A DNA stretch of 64,000 nucleotides. Origin: Desulfuromonadales bacterium. Its GTDB lineage: Bacteria > Desulfobacterota > Desulfuromonadia > Desulfuromonadales > BM103. Made by a program: the position numbers and the translations under genes. This document shows positions 1 to 8,459 of the stretch, one piece after another; positions within the stretch are counted from its first letter, which is position 1; each line of letters opens with the position of its first letter. Location: positions 62,001 to 126,000 of the forward strand of contig JACZKE010000046.1 in assembly GCA_014860225.1 (NCBI GenBank), in the 5' to 3' direction. The notes under the pieces are model-generated. The model was not told where the DNA came from, did not search any database, and saw only the letters and a program-made list of their open reading frames with translations.

Positions 1-433
1 TTTGCCCGTACAAGAAAAAGGGGACATCTGCGCCAAGACGCACCCCCAGAGCCATCATTTCGCTACGCGGCAATTCGGTTCCCAACAGATCATTCAGCGC
101 CTGAAGGACCGCCGCGGCATCTGAAGATCCCCCGCCCAGACCTGCGGCAGACGGTGTTCTTTTGTCGATATTGATTGCGACACTGCACTCTTCTCCAAGG
201 TGCTCCAAGAGCATCTTGGCGGCACGCGCGGCAATATTGTCAACGCCACTCGGAAGAGCCACGTGTGGACAATACACCGTTATACCTGAACCGCTTGATA
301 CCGCCACTTCCAATCGATCTTGCAAATCAATTCTCTGCATCAAAGTTGCCAGATCATGATAACCATCATCACGTCGCCCCAGGACATGCAGGCAAAGATT
401 AATTTTGGCTGGAGCGTAAACCACTTTTTTCAT
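1..433 (-). CDS. ispE: 4-diphosphocytidyl-2-C-methyl-D-erythritol kinase, 5' part (window edge)
   Basis: IspE phosphorylates CDP-methylerythritol in the cytosolic MEP isoprenoid pathway. About 144 residues are visible, running off the window start, so only the N-terminal half is present. The reading frame opens with MKKVVYAPAKINLCLHVLG, the PAKINL motif of GHMP kinases. Near residue 100 it carries the glycine-rich ATP loop AAGLGGGSSDAAA. I chose the ATG at 433 over the one at 439 because an AGG lies 7 nt upstream of 433. It is divergent from the TRAP operon and shares the 471-bp intergenic region with it. Confidence 0.96.
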   Translation of the reverse strand, partial: MKKVVYAPAKINLCLHVLGRRDDGYHDLATLMQRIDLQDRLEVAVSSGSGITVYCPHVALPSGVDNIAARAAKMLLEHLGEECSVAINIDKRTPSAAGLGGGSSDAAAVLQALNDLLGTELPRSEMMALGVRLGADVPFFLYGQ

Positions 434-661
434 TTGCATACCTAACATCCATCTGCCCGGCTAGTTGCCATGCTGAGGCTAATCTTTCGCATAGAAGAGT
501 AAAAGACATCGTCGGCAGAGCTTACATGTCAATCCAAGTCAATCTTTTATGGGGCATACAGTATAGATTAATGGGGACCATGACAACACCCTTTCATCTG
601 TGAACGACCACAACCAAAAAACACCAAATACCGTTTTAGAGCCTACTTAAACCGCAAACAC

Positions 662-732
662 AATTGGCCAATTTTCGCCACAAAAGAACGGTTTTCGCCA
701 CATTTTTGGTCGACAAGTCAGCAAACGTCAGC
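662..732. promoter_or_regulatory. Candidate activator-binding region upstream of the sigma-54 promoter
   Basis: Three ordered elements lie 65-135 bp upstream of the -24 element. A perfect 12-bp palindrome AATTGGCCAATT spans 662-673. The 11-mer TTTTCGCCACA occurs at 672-682 and again at 692-702, exactly 20 bp apart. GTCAGC occurs at 717-722 and 727-732, 10 bp apart. Spacing at one or two helical turns places the copies on one DNA face, as expected for enhancer-binding proteins of the NtrC/DctD class. The activator is not in the window; the role is inferred. The rest of 434-904 shows no gene. Confidence 0.45.
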
Positions 733-796
733 TAATGTCTTGCAAAGACTCTGTTATGTGCTTAAATTTATAAGCTTACAAACAACATTTTAAAGT

Positions 797-811
797 TGGC
801 ATTCTCCTTGC
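797..811 (+). promoter_or_regulatory. Sigma-54 (RpoN) promoter of the TRAP operon
   Basis: The sequence TGGCAT-N5-TTGC matches the sigma-54 consensus TGGCAC-N5-TTGC with one mismatch and the exact spacing between the GG and GC pairs. Transcription would begin near 823, leaving a leader of about 80 nt before the start at 905. No good sigma-70 promoter is apparent nearby. Sigma-54 control with an upstream activator is established for dicarboxylate transport genes in proteobacteria, which fits a TRAP uptake operon. Confidence 0.75.
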
Positions 812-904
812 GTCTTTAAACTGCCGCAAACCATTGAGTATTAAAAATTGCGGTATGCGTTCTATCTCTGTAAACCCCAAACAAAAAGAAGGAGGCAACA
901 CAAC

Positions 905-1900
905 ATGAAAACGGCAAAACGTCTACTGTCACTGCTTAGCGCCCTGGCCCTGATCGCCACCCTGGCCATCCCATGCACCGCCCTGGCCGCCAAAACCCGT
1001 CTGGCTTTCTCGGGCGGCCCCGATGGTGGCACATACCAGTATTTCTCCAACGCCATCTCCAGCCGCCTCTCGAAAAACGTCCCTGACATCGAAGTCTCCA
1101 ACATGGCCTCGGCAGGCTCGGTGGAGAACCTGCGCCGCGTCAACTCCGGTGATGCCGATTTCGGCATCTCATACGCCGGTGACCTTTACCTGGCCGCCAA
1201 CGGCAAATTGACCAACGATCCCAAGACCTACAACAACGTCTATGCGATGGCCTACCTTTACGGCGCTCCCGCACACCTCGTCGTACTTGCCGACAGCGGA
1301 ATTGACAAGGTCATGGATCTCGAGGGCAAACGGATTGGCGTAGGTCCTGCCGGCTCCGGTGCCGCCGCCAGTGCCCAGCGTTTTTTCACCTCGGTCGGTC
1401 TTTGGGACAAAATGAAGGTTGAGTTCATCGGCTACAGCGAAGCCGCTTCAGCCCTCGGCGATAAGAAGCTCGATGCCATGTGGGTTTTTGCCGGCTACCC
1501 TAACTCCTCCATCATCCAGGCTGCCGCCAGCAACAAGATAAAACTCCTCAGCCTGGTCGAGACTGCCAAGGCCTCGAATTTTTTCAAGGATAATCCCTAT
1601 TACGCCGAACTGATCATCCCCGCCGGAACCTACAGCGGCGTCGACTATGACGTCCAATCGGTTCAGGACTCGGCCATCTGGGTGGCTGGCAAGCATGTCG
1701 CTGACGACATCGTCTATGCCGCTCTTCAAGACACCTACTCCGATGAAGGTTTGGCCTACATGGTCAGCGTGACCAAGGCCGCCAAATCCATGCAGATCAA
1801 GGACGGCGTCTATGGCATCGTTACACCAGTGCATCCAGGGGCCGCCAAATTCTGGACCGAAAAGGGTCTGACCTTGACCGAGGACCAGAAGGTCAAATAG
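905..1900 (+). CDS. TAXI-family TRAP transporter solute-binding protein
   Basis: Periplasmic binding protein of a tripartite ATP-independent transporter of the TAXI class, 331 residues. Residues 1-29 form a Sec signal peptide (two basic residues, a long Leu/Ala core, cleavage after ALAA). The mature part starts KTRLAFSGGPDGGTYQYFSNA, the typical TAXI opening with a glycine-rich loop, and later has DLEGKRIGVGPAGSGAA. The start at 905 is supported by AAGGAGG at 889-895; the upstream in-frame ATG at 848 lacks such a site and would bury the signal peptide. The permease follows after 122 bp. Substrate is unknown; small carboxylates or amino acids are usual for the family. Confidence 0.93.
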   Translation: MKTAKRLLSLLSALALIATLAIPCTALAAKTRLAFSGGPDGGTYQYFSNAISSRLSKNVPDIEVSNMASAGSVENLRRVNSGDADFGISYAGDLYLAANGKLTNDPKTYNNVYAMAYLYGAPAHLVVLADSGIDKVMDLEGKRIGVGPAGSGAAASAQRFFTSVGLWDKMKVEFIGYSEAASALGDKKLDAMWVFAGYPNSSIIQAAASNKIKLLSLVETAKASNFFKDNPYYAELIIPAGTYSGVDYDVQSVQDSAIWVAGKHVADDIVYAALQDTYSDEGLAYMVSVTKAAKSMQIKDGVYGIVTPVHPGAAKFWTEKGLTLTEDQKVK

Positions 1901-1932
1901 GATTCTGGAACAGAACGACACTGACAAAGCAA

Positions 1933-1959
1933 CGAAGCGGGGCCCGAGGCCCCGCTTCG
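1933..1959 (+). terminator. Strong hairpin between binding protein and permease genes
   Basis: A perfect 12-bp inverted repeat (CGAAGCGGGGCC, loop CGA, GGCCCCGCTTCG) follows the binding-protein stop by 32 nt. There is no T-run after it, so it is a poor intrinsic terminator. It more likely blocks 3' exonucleases or causes partial termination, so that the binding protein is made in excess over the permease. This is inference from the position and structure. Confidence 0.6.
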
Positions 1960-2022
1960 CATGTCACACCTGCCGGCCCGCAACTGCAATATATTCCATT
2001 CCCTGTTTTATGGAGCACCTCA

Positions 2023-4476
2023 ATGTCTGAAGACGTCGATGAAATCAAGGAACTGAGCCCGGAAGAGAAGAAAAAGCTAAAGGCGTTAATGGAGAAGGAT
2101 GCCAAGTCCTTCCGGACCCCGACCGGCTTCTGGCATTGGCTTACCGCCTTGCTCGGGGCGTTTATGGTGCTGTTTTATTTTTATGCCGCGGGCATTGCGA
2201 CTGTCGGTACGCAATATCATCTGGGTATTTATGTTTTCATCACCTACGTGCTGGTCTTTCTGCTCTATCCTGCCGGCGGGCCGGTAATGCGGGGTATCCT
2301 CAGTCTCCTGCTCGCTGCCATCATCGCCTCGGTCGTCGCGATTCTGTTCGTTTTCCCGAATGCGGCGGCTTTCCACGCACGCATGATCACAGTATCCGAT
2401 GCCTTTGGTGATGAAGGCCTGGTGCAGGCTTTGACCGCAGGAGCCTCGCTGTGGCCATTGGTCCTCGGCACCATCGCTCTGGCTGTTGCGCTTTTCTTCT
2501 GCGACCGCGCCATAATGGCCCGCTGGAAGCAGGCCCCCTGCCTCAGTGATGTCCTCTTCGCCGTCGCCTCCGGTAGCGCTGTCTTCTATTGGATCAGCCA
2601 GTTCGAGGTGCTCAACTATCGGGCCGGCGCTGAAACTGAATTGGACGGCCTAATCAGCATTGCCGGCGTCCTGTTGTCGATGGAGGTCTGCCGGCGCGTG
2701 CTCGGCTGGTCGATGACCCTGATCGGTGCCGGCATGCTCGCTTTCGCCTTGTTTGGTCCCCATTTGCCGGACTTGTTGGCGCATCGCGGTTTCGGCATCG
2801 AACGCTTGGCCAACGCCCTCTTCCTCACCACCAACGGCGTCTTCGGGGTCATGGCCAACGTTTTAGCCACCTATGTCATTCTCTTTATCTTTTTCGGTGC
2901 CTTTCTGCATAAATCCGGGGCCGGTCGCTTTTTCATCGATCTCCCCCTGGCCCTGGCCGGCAACAGCGTCGGCGGCCCGGCCAAAGTTGCTGTCATCGCT
3001 TCGGCCCTGTTCGGTTCAGTTTCGGGCAGCGCCATCGCCAACACCGTCTCCACCGGGGCATTCACTATCCCCCTGATGAAAAAAGCCGGTTTCCGGCCGC
3101 ACGTTGCCGGCGCTATCGAGCCAGCCGCATCCATTGGCGGCATGTTCCTGCCGCCGATCATGGGTGCCGGCGGCTTCCTCATGGCTGAACTTACCGGCTT
3201 GCCCTACTCCTACATCATGATGATTTCCGTCGGACCGGCTCTTCTCTACTTCTTCTCGGTCTTCTGCATGATCCACTTCGAGGCCAGCAAACTCGGCCTC
3301 AAGGGGGTTCAGGAGGATCTTCCACCCTGGCGGACGGTTTTGAAGAAAGACTGGTATTTCGCCATCCCGCTAATTTTGATGACGATCCTCATGGTCATGG
3401 GACGCTCCCCAGGCTTTTCCGCCTTCTGGTCAACCTTCTCCTGCATCGCCATAAGCTGGGTCAAGAAGGAGACCCGTATGGGACCGAAGCAGATCTGGGA
3501 AGCGATCCTCACCGGATCCCGCAATACACTGATCATCGGTGCCACTGTCGGCGTCATCGGAGTCATCGTCGGGGTTATCTCCCTCACCGGTATGGGGCTT
3601 AAATTCTCCGATATCATCATCACTATGGCTGGAGACAGCCTGATCCTGGCCCTGATCCTGATTACCCTGGCATCCCTTGTCCTCGGCATGGGTGTGCCGG
3701 TCACCGCTGCCTACCTGATCGTGGCGGTCCTTGCCGTGCCGGCCCTGGGCACCTTCGGCGTGCCAATCATCTGCGCCCACATGATCGTCTACTGGCTCAG
3801 CCAGGACTCCAACATCACACCACCGGTCTGCGTCGCCGCCTACGCAGGCGCCGCCATAGCTGGCTCTGACCCGTGGAAAACCGGTTGGACAGCCTTCAAG
3901 TTCGCCAAACTCTTGTATGTCATGCCACTCCTGTTCGCCTTCACACCATCAATTCTTTTTCAGGGGAAACTCAACGAAATCAAGGTCCCCGAACTGGTGA
4001 ACGGCGCCCCATTCGCCACCGTCCTGCAAATCAATGCCGTGGATGGAGCGGAGTATCAGCCCGACGATATTATCGCCCTGCTTCAGGCCGGCGATCAGAT
4101 CATCGAAGTGAAAGCCGAGAAAAACGCCAAGGTCACACTGATCAGTAGAGCTCCGGGAGCCATGGTCAACCCCGGCGATTCCCTGATTCGAGGGGAAATC
4201 ACCCCGACGCCGCTGCGTATCACGATGAGCTTTGTTTCGGCGATTCTCGGCACTATCGCCTTCTCTTCATTGACCATGTTTTACTGGATTCGCCGTACCT
4301 CGGTTCTGGAATGGTTGATGCTGGCGCCGGCCACCGTCCTGCTCTACTGGCCGACCATCGTTACAGATATTATCGGTATTGTCCTGGTAGGCCTGGTCTG
4401 GATCATTCAACGGAGAAAAAACAAGCGTGATCAGGATATCGCTGCTGTGGGTGGCCTCAAGGAGAGAATCGCATGA
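2023..4476 (+). CDS. TRAP transporter fused permease (TAXI type, small plus large subunits)
   Basis: Inner-membrane permease of 817 residues that combines the small (DctQ-like) and large (DctM-like) TRAP subunits, as is usual for TAXI systems. After a charged cytosolic N-terminus (about residues 1-35) come many hydrophobic helices. The DctM core has the family segments GSVSGSAIANTVSTGAFTIP and GGMFLPPIMGAGGFLMAE, and later GMGVPVTAAYLI. Near residues 640-725 there is a hydrophilic domain before two last helices, like the DUF3394 tail of this family. It works with the binding protein at 905 and uses an ion gradient. GGAG precedes the start; its stop overlaps the next start (ATGA). Confidence 0.93.
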   Translation: MSEDVDEIKELSPEEKKKLKALMEKDAKSFRTPTGFWHWLTALLGAFMVLFYFYAAGIATVGTQYHLGIYVFITYVLVFLLYPAGGPVMRGILSLLLAAIIASVVAILFVFPNAAAFHARMITVSDAFGDEGLVQALTAGASLWPLVLGTIALAVALFFCDRAIMARWKQAPCLSDVLFAVASGSAVFYWISQFEVLNYRAGAETELDGLISIAGVLLSMEVCRRVLGWSMTLIGAGMLAFALFGPHLPDLLAHRGFGIERLANALFLTTNGVFGVMANVLATYVILFIFFGAFLHKSGAGRFFIDLPLALAGNSVGGPAKVAVIASALFGSVSGSAIANTVSTGAFTIPLMKKAGFRPHVAGAIEPAASIGGMFLPPIMGAGGFLMAELTGLPYSYIMMISVGPALLYFFSVFCMIHFEASKLGLKGVQEDLPPWRTVLKKDWYFAIPLILMTILMVMGRSPGFSAFWSTFSCIAISWVKKETRMGPKQIWEAILTGSRNTLIIGATVGVIGVIVGVISLTGMGLKFSDIIITMAGDSLILALILITLASLVLGMGVPVTAAYLIVAVLAVPALGTFGVPIICAHMIVYWLSQDSNITPPVCVAAYAGAAIAGSDPWKTGWTAFKFAKLLYVMPLLFAFTPSILFQGKLNEIKVPELVNGAPFATVLQINAVDGAEYQPDDIIALLQAGDQIIEVKAEKNAKVTLISRAPGAMVNPGDSLIRGEITPTPLRITMSFVSAILGTIAFSSLTMFYWIRRTSVLEWLMLAPATVLLYWPTIVTDIIGIVLVGLVWIIQRRKNKRDQDIAAVGGLKERIA

Positions 4477-4919
4477 AAACCATCAGCATTATTCTCTATG
4501 CCACCGATTTTTCAGAAAGCTCGATACCGGCCAGCGACTACGCTTTGACCTTGGCGACATTGACAGGGGGCAAAGTGCATGTGCTCCACGTTATTGGCGA
4601 ATTCAGCGACAGGCGCAAGAGCATGATCCAGCCAGAAGCGATGATTCTACTGGAACGCGAGGTGGAAATTCAGGCACTCAAGGAGATGGAGGAATTCTGT
4701 AAGAAGAGATTCAACGGGGAAATCCCCTTCACTACGGACGTTGTGATGGGCATCCCCTTCCAGGAGATCATCAAAAAAGCCAACGAACTGCCCGCTGATC
4801 TCATCGTCGTCGGGACCCACGGACGCACCGGCATGGAGCACGTTATTGTTGGCAGTACCGCTGAGCGGCTTGTCAGACACTCAAAGATTCCGGTTCTCAC
4901 CGTACACAGCGAAAGCTGA
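4473..4919 (+). CDS. Universal stress protein, UspA family
   Basis: Soluble 148-residue UspA-fold protein. The C-terminal nucleotide-binding signature is intact: GTHGRTGMEHVIVGSTAERL followed by KIPVLTV, matching G-x2-G-x9-G-S/T of ATP-binding Usps. The N-terminus IILYATDFSESSIPASDYA is typical. Translation is coupled to the permease by a 4-nt ATGA overlap, so it belongs to the TRAP operon. A Usp encoded with a TRAP transporter is known from Halomonas (TeaD regulating TeaABC), so a role as ATP-dependent modulator of the transporter is plausible but inferred. No terminator is seen before the convergent gene 14 bp downstream. Confidence 0.94.
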   Translation: MKTISIILYATDFSESSIPASDYALTLATLTGGKVHVLHVIGEFSDRRKSMIQPEAMILLEREVEIQALKEMEEFCKKRFNGEIPFTTDVVMGIPFQEIIKKANELPADLIVVGTHGRTGMEHVIVGSTAERLVRHSKIPVLTVHSES

Positions 4920-4933
4920 ACTGAACTCAAGCG

Positions 4934-5656
4934 TCATTCATCAAAACACGTTCCGGCAATCAGAGTTACGGGAGCTTCGAGGTAGCTTCTCAGGGAGTCA
5001 AGGAACTCGGCTGCGTCCGCGCCGTCAAGAATACGATGGTCTGCAGATAGCGTCACACGCACCATAGGCGCAACCACCAGTTCTTCATGTTCATCGACAA
5101 CCACTTCGCCTTTTACTGTGCCAACGGCAAGAACCGCGGCCTGAGGCGGCGTTACAATCGCTGAAAAAGACTCCACCCCGAGCATGCCCATGTTAGAGAC
5201 AGTAAACGTTCCACCTTCCTGATCATCATCAGTGAGCTGGCCGAGATGTGCTTTTTCCGCCAGATCTGCAGCAGATTTAGCAAGTTGTTTCAGTGAGAGT
5301 CGTTCGACATGTTTAATCACCGGGTAGTACAATCCACCTTCCGTGGCAACGGCCATTGCCAGGTTGATCTGAGGTTGATCAACAGCTTCACCGTCAACCC
5401 AGTGGCTGTTTACCCAAGGATGTTCCTTGAGCGCCTCTGAAGTAGCTGCCAGAACAAAGTCATTGATTGTGATCCCAAGATCCTTGCGAAAGCGAATGAT
5501 ATCCGTCATATCGACAGCAATGGTCACAAAGAAATGGGGCACGTTCTGCCAACTGTCAACCATTTTACGTTCAATCAAACGGCGTATGCGCACCAACTTC
5601 TTGCCACTCGCACCTTTTCCCGTTGAAGGGCTGGCATTCTTGATTTTTTCAGACAT
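4934..5656 (-). CDS. Stand-alone 2-oxo acid dehydrogenase E2-type acyltransferase domain
   Basis: A 240-residue protein that is only the catalytic domain of dihydrolipoamide acyltransferases (chloramphenicol acetyltransferase fold). It starts at the usual domain border (KKLVRIRRLIERKMVDSWQNVP) and contains TFTVSNMGMLGVESFSAIVTP and the catalytic His and Asp in DHRILDGADAAEFL near residues 213-219. The lipoyl domain and the E1/E3-binding domain of full-length E2 are absent, and no E1 or E3 gene is nearby. It may use a lipoyl or CoA substrate from elsewhere. AGGA lies 9 nt before the ATG. Fold confidence is high; physiological role is unknown. Confidence 0.88.
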   Translation of the reverse strand: MSEKIKNASPSTGKGASGKKLVRIRRLIERKMVDSWQNVPHFFVTIAVDMTDIIRFRKDLGITINDFVLAATSEALKEHPWVNSHWVDGEAVDQPQINLAMAVATEGGLYYPVIKHVERLSLKQLAKSAADLAEKAHLGQLTDDDQEGGTFTVSNMGMLGVESFSAIVTPPQAAVLAVGTVKGEVVVDEHEELVVAPMVRVTLSADHRILDGADAAEFLDSLRSYLEAPVTLIAGTCFDE

Positions 5657-5928
5657 GACAGCGATCCTTTAAGTCTGTTCAACGTTGCAGAGCGCATTCA
5701 GAAAAGTACCACGCTCTGACAACAGAGTGCGTATCATTTTCACGCAATTGTAAATGAGGTGCTCATTAATTACGACTACAAACAAAGAAGAAAGGTTTAT
5801 GCCCATAAAACCTGTGTGTTGAATGGTCGGCAACATGAGGGTATTTCAGCAACAGCAGCTTCTTAACTGCCTGTCAATACAGGAGATAAACAGTAAATCA
5901 TGCTTTGCTTACAGAGCGTAAAAGAATA
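5657..5928. other. Intergenic region with no recognised gene
   Basis: This stretch lies upstream of the lone acyltransferase gene and downstream of the zinc-ribbon gene. I found no ORF with a family signature and no convincing promoter. An imperfect inverted repeat around 5716-5736 (CTCTG paired with CAGAG) is the only structure noted. It presumably holds the acyltransferase promoter on the minus strand. Confidence 0.5.
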
Positions 5929-5950
5929 GCCCGGAACTGTTGCTCCGGGC
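5929..5950 (-). terminator. Intrinsic terminator after the zinc-ribbon gene
   Basis: GCCCGGA at 5929-5935 pairs with TCCGGGC at 5944-5950 (7-bp stem, 8-nt loop). Read on the minus strand it is followed by a U-rich TATTCTTTTA. It begins 24 bp after the stop of the small gene at 5974. Confidence 0.6.
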
Positions 5951-5973
5951 TTTATCTGGGATGTGGTTCCTAC

Positions 5974-6129
5974 TCAACCGAGGAAAACATTATGACTGCG
6001 GGCACGATTGGCCAGAATTGTCGGATCTACAACCTCACCACAGGAGCAACACTTCCATGCATCAAAAGCGCGAACAAAATCATAATACTTCTCAGCGTAC
6101 ATGCGGGCTTTACACTTTGGGCATCTCAC
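5974..6129 (-). CDS. Small zinc-ribbon protein (51 residues)
   Basis: A short reading frame with a GTG start, encoding a basic 51-residue protein. It begins MRCPKCKARMYAEKYYDF and has the second pair in WKCCSCGEVVDP, giving CPKC-x20-CCSCG, a classic zinc ribbon. The C-terminal half reads PTILANRARS. GGAGG lies 7 nt before the GTG, a sigma-70 promoter lies at 6152-6180 and a terminator follows, so it looks like a complete single-gene transcription unit. It resembles small zinc-ribbon proteins I associate with Geobacter relatives, whose function is unknown. Nucleic-acid binding is plausible but not shown. Confidence 0.85.
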   Translation of the reverse strand: MRCPKCKARMYAEKYYDFVRAFDAWKCCSCGEVVDPTILANRARSHNVFLG

Positions 6130-6151
6130 GGTGTTACCTCCTTGCTTACAT

Positions 6152-6180
6152 ACTTAACAGAATGCGACGCGTACTTTCAA
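6152..6180 (-). promoter_or_regulatory. Sigma-70 promoter of the zinc-ribbon gene
   Basis: On the minus strand TTGAAA (6180-6175) and TTAAGT (6157-6152) are separated by 17 bp, just upstream of the GGAGG and GTG of the small gene. The -10 match is only moderate. The remaining sequence to 6295 shows no gene. Confidence 0.5.
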
Positions 6181-6295
6181 AATGTACTTAGGAGGTACTA
6201 CACAAGGCATGCCAACTTCAAATTAATCATTGTCTCCAAAATAGCGCTGGCCTAGACACAAAAGATTGCGCTGTATAAACAGCTACTTGCTCTTC

Positions 6296-6859
6296 TTAAA
6301 AGAATTCACTCCAGCTATTAACACGCTTTTTCCCTATACCATTTACTCTCATTAAGGCTTCAAGATGTCCATAATCGCCATTTACTTGACGGTCGATTTC
6401 AATTCGTTCAGCAAAAGCATCGCCGATGCCTGGCAAAGCGTTCCAATCCGTTCTGCTCATGCGGTCCGGATGCAGCGGGATTGTCATTGCAACACGATGA
6501 CTCGCCTTCATCCAACCTTGGAGCAGGACCCCGATTTTCTGATCTTTTTTTAATATTTTAAAGCTTTCACCTCCACGCAACGGCTGATACCAGACAGGAT
6601 CATTTGTCAATATTTCTCGCGACAGACCCTCCGTCAATTTTATGACATCACCAAGAGTCAAACCGTCATAAAATTGATACACACCAGGTTCCAATCCATC
6701 GCCCGATAGCTCTACATGAACAAAATCACACTCCAGAGGCAGAAAAGCCGGAAGATCTTCCGTTGTGGAAGCCTCCCGGCTCAAAATCAAAATCAAAAAG
6801 ATCACCACCGCCAGCACGATAATTGCCGACGGTGGCTTAATTAAGGGGTTAGTCAACAT
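6296..6859 (-). CDS. SLBB / helix-hairpin-helix (ComEA-like) membrane-anchored protein
   Basis: A 187-residue protein with an N-terminal membrane segment (about residues 12-27, [16 protein letters not shown]). A probable SLBB beta-grasp domain follows (about 55-110, with [17 protein letters not shown]). The C-terminal DNA-binding double helix-hairpin-helix has [16 protein letters not shown] and [12 protein letters not shown]. This order is that of ComEA, the extracytoplasmic DNA receptor for uptake during transformation. The start overlaps the end of cimA by 11 nt, so translation is probably coupled. No other competence gene is adjacent; a role in DNA uptake is inferred from the family. Confidence 0.82.
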   Translation of the reverse strand: MLTNPLIKPPSAIIVLAVVIFLILILSREASTTEDLPAFLPLECDFVHVELSGDGLEPGVYQFYDGLTLGDVIKLTEGLSREILTNDPVWYQPLRGGESFKILKKDQKIGVLLQGWMKASHRVAMTIPLHPDRMSRTDWNALPGIGDAFAERIEIDRQVNGDYGHLEALMRVNGIGKKRVNSWSEFF

Positions 6860-8423
6860 GATCGTCGCGCATCAATTTGTACTGTACGGCATCTACCAGA
6901 GCATGATAGGAAGCATCTATGATGTTGTCACTGACACCGACTGTTCCCCAACGACCAGTTTTATCTCCAGACTCAATCAATACCCGGGTCACTGATGCCG
7001 TCCCCTTCCCTGCCGGCAGGACACGCACCTTGTAGTCAAAGAGCTTCATCTCTTTTAGTTGCGGATAAAATTGCTCGAGAGCTTTGCGCAGAGCATGATC
7101 CAGAGCATTGACCGGGCCGTTGCCCTCGGCAGCTGTATGTTCAATCCGTCCGCCTACCTTGACCTGTATGGTCGCCTCGGAAGTCGGCATTTCATCTTCA
7201 TGTCGTTTGGTATCGATGACCCGGAAGCCTATGACAGAGAAGTAGTTGCGCAGCTCCCCAGTGGCCCGGCGCATCAAAAGCTCAAAGGAAGCTTCCGCAC
7301 CTTCAAACTGAAACCCCTGATTCTCCAGGGTTTTGATCTCTTCGAGGATTTCGAGCGTAATCGGGTCCTTGCTATTCAGATTTACATTGAACTGCTCAGC
7401 CTTGGCCAGAATGTTGGCACGCCCGGAGAGATCGGAGACCAGCACACGGGTCACATTACCGACCAGTTCCGGCCGCATATGCTCATAGGTTTCTGGGTGG
7501 CGCTGGATTGCGGATACATGCACGCCACCTTTATGGGCAAATGCAGAGTTGCCGACATAAGGCTGGTGCTTGTTCGGCACCAGGTTGGCGAGTTCGTAGA
7601 TATAGCGTGAAGCGACACGCAGGTTCTTCAATTGTTCATCGGAAACACACTCATGCCCCATCTTCAATTTGAGTGCAGGTATGATCGAGCAGAGGTTGGC
7701 ATTGCCACAACGTTCACCGAAACCGTTGATGGTTCCCTGAACATGTACCGCACCCTGTTCGACCGCAACCAGAGTATTGGCTACAGCACACTCACTGTCA
7801 TTGTGAGCATGAATACCCAGGGGTGTCTTGATGTGTTTCTTGACCTTCTTGATGATGTCGGCAACCTCGAAAGGCATCGAGCCGCCGTTAGTATCACACA
7901 GGACGATACAGTCGACTCCTGCTTGTTGAGCCGCTTCCAGTGTTTTAATGGCGTACTCTGGATTCGCCTTATAACCATCGAAGAAATGCTCGGCATCATA
8001 AACGACCTCAGGCACATTGCCTTTCAGGTAGTCCAGTGAATCATAGATCAGTTCGAGATTTTCCTCCAGACTGATGCGCAGCGCTTCGCGAACGTGAAAA
8101 TCCCAGGTTTTGCCGAAAATCGTAACTGTATCCGCCTCTGCCTGAATCAAGGTCTGAATGTTATTGTCCTTTGCAGGAGTCGTCTTTGCTCGACGAGTCG
8201 AACCAAACGCCGCAACCTTGGCATGATTGAGAGTAATCTTCTTAACGTCCTTGAAGAAGGCAATGTCCTTGGGGTTTGATCCGGGCCAGCCACCTTCGAT
8301 ATAGTCGATGCCAAGCTCATCAAGCTTCTGTGCAATGCGAATCTTGTCAGCGACCAGAAAGGATACATCTTCAGACTGGGTACCGTCGCGCAAGGTTGTG
8401 TCATACAGAAAAACTCTACTCAT
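6849..8423 (-). CDS. cimA: (R)-citramalate synthase
   Basis: CimA condenses pyruvate and acetyl-CoA to citramalate, the threonine-independent entry to isoleucine. The 524-residue length and the start [18 protein letters not shown] match the citramalate-synthase branch of the isopropylmalate-synthase family, with the TLRDG metal and substrate site. [14 protein letters not shown] and [15 protein letters not shown] are the other catalytic barrel segments. The C-terminal 130 residues form the LeuA-type regulatory dimerisation domain. GGAGAGG precedes the ATG. It lies 36 bp downstream of lysC, so two steps of amino-acid supply share a transcript. This pathway is established in Geobacter. Confidence 0.95.
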   Translation of the reverse strand: MSRVFLYDTTLRDGTQSEDVSFLVADKIRIAQKLDELGIDYIEGGWPGSNPKDIAFFKDVKKITLNHAKVAAFGSTRRAKTTPAKDNNIQTLIQAEADTVTIFGKTWDFHVREALRISLEENLELIYDSLDYLKGNVPEVVYDAEHFFDGYKANPEYAIKTLEAAQQAGVDCIVLCDTNGGSMPFEVADIIKKVKKHIKTPLGIHAHNDSECAVANTLVAVEQGAVHVQGTINGFGERCGNANLCSIIPALKLKMGHECVSDEQLKNLRVASRYIYELANLVPNKHQPYVGNSAFAHKGGVHVSAIQRHPETYEHMRPELVGNVTRVLVSDLSGRANILAKAEQFNVNLNSKDPITLEILEEIKTLENQGFQFEGAEASFELLMRRATGELRNYFSVIGFRVIDTKRHEDEMPTSEATIQVKVGGRIEHTAAEGNGPVNALDHALRKALEQFYPQLKEMKLFDYKVRVLPAGKGTASVTRVLIESGDKTGRWGTVGVSDNIIDASYHALVDAVQYKLMRDDHVD

Positions 8424-8459
8424 CCATCCTCTCCTAAGCCTTTATCCAGGAAGCAAAGC

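Noticed and set aside
5905-6255. Plus-strand frame of 116 codons over the zinc-ribbon gene
   Set aside because: The minus-strand zinc-ribbon gene has a ribosome site, promoter, terminator and family motif; the plus frame has none.
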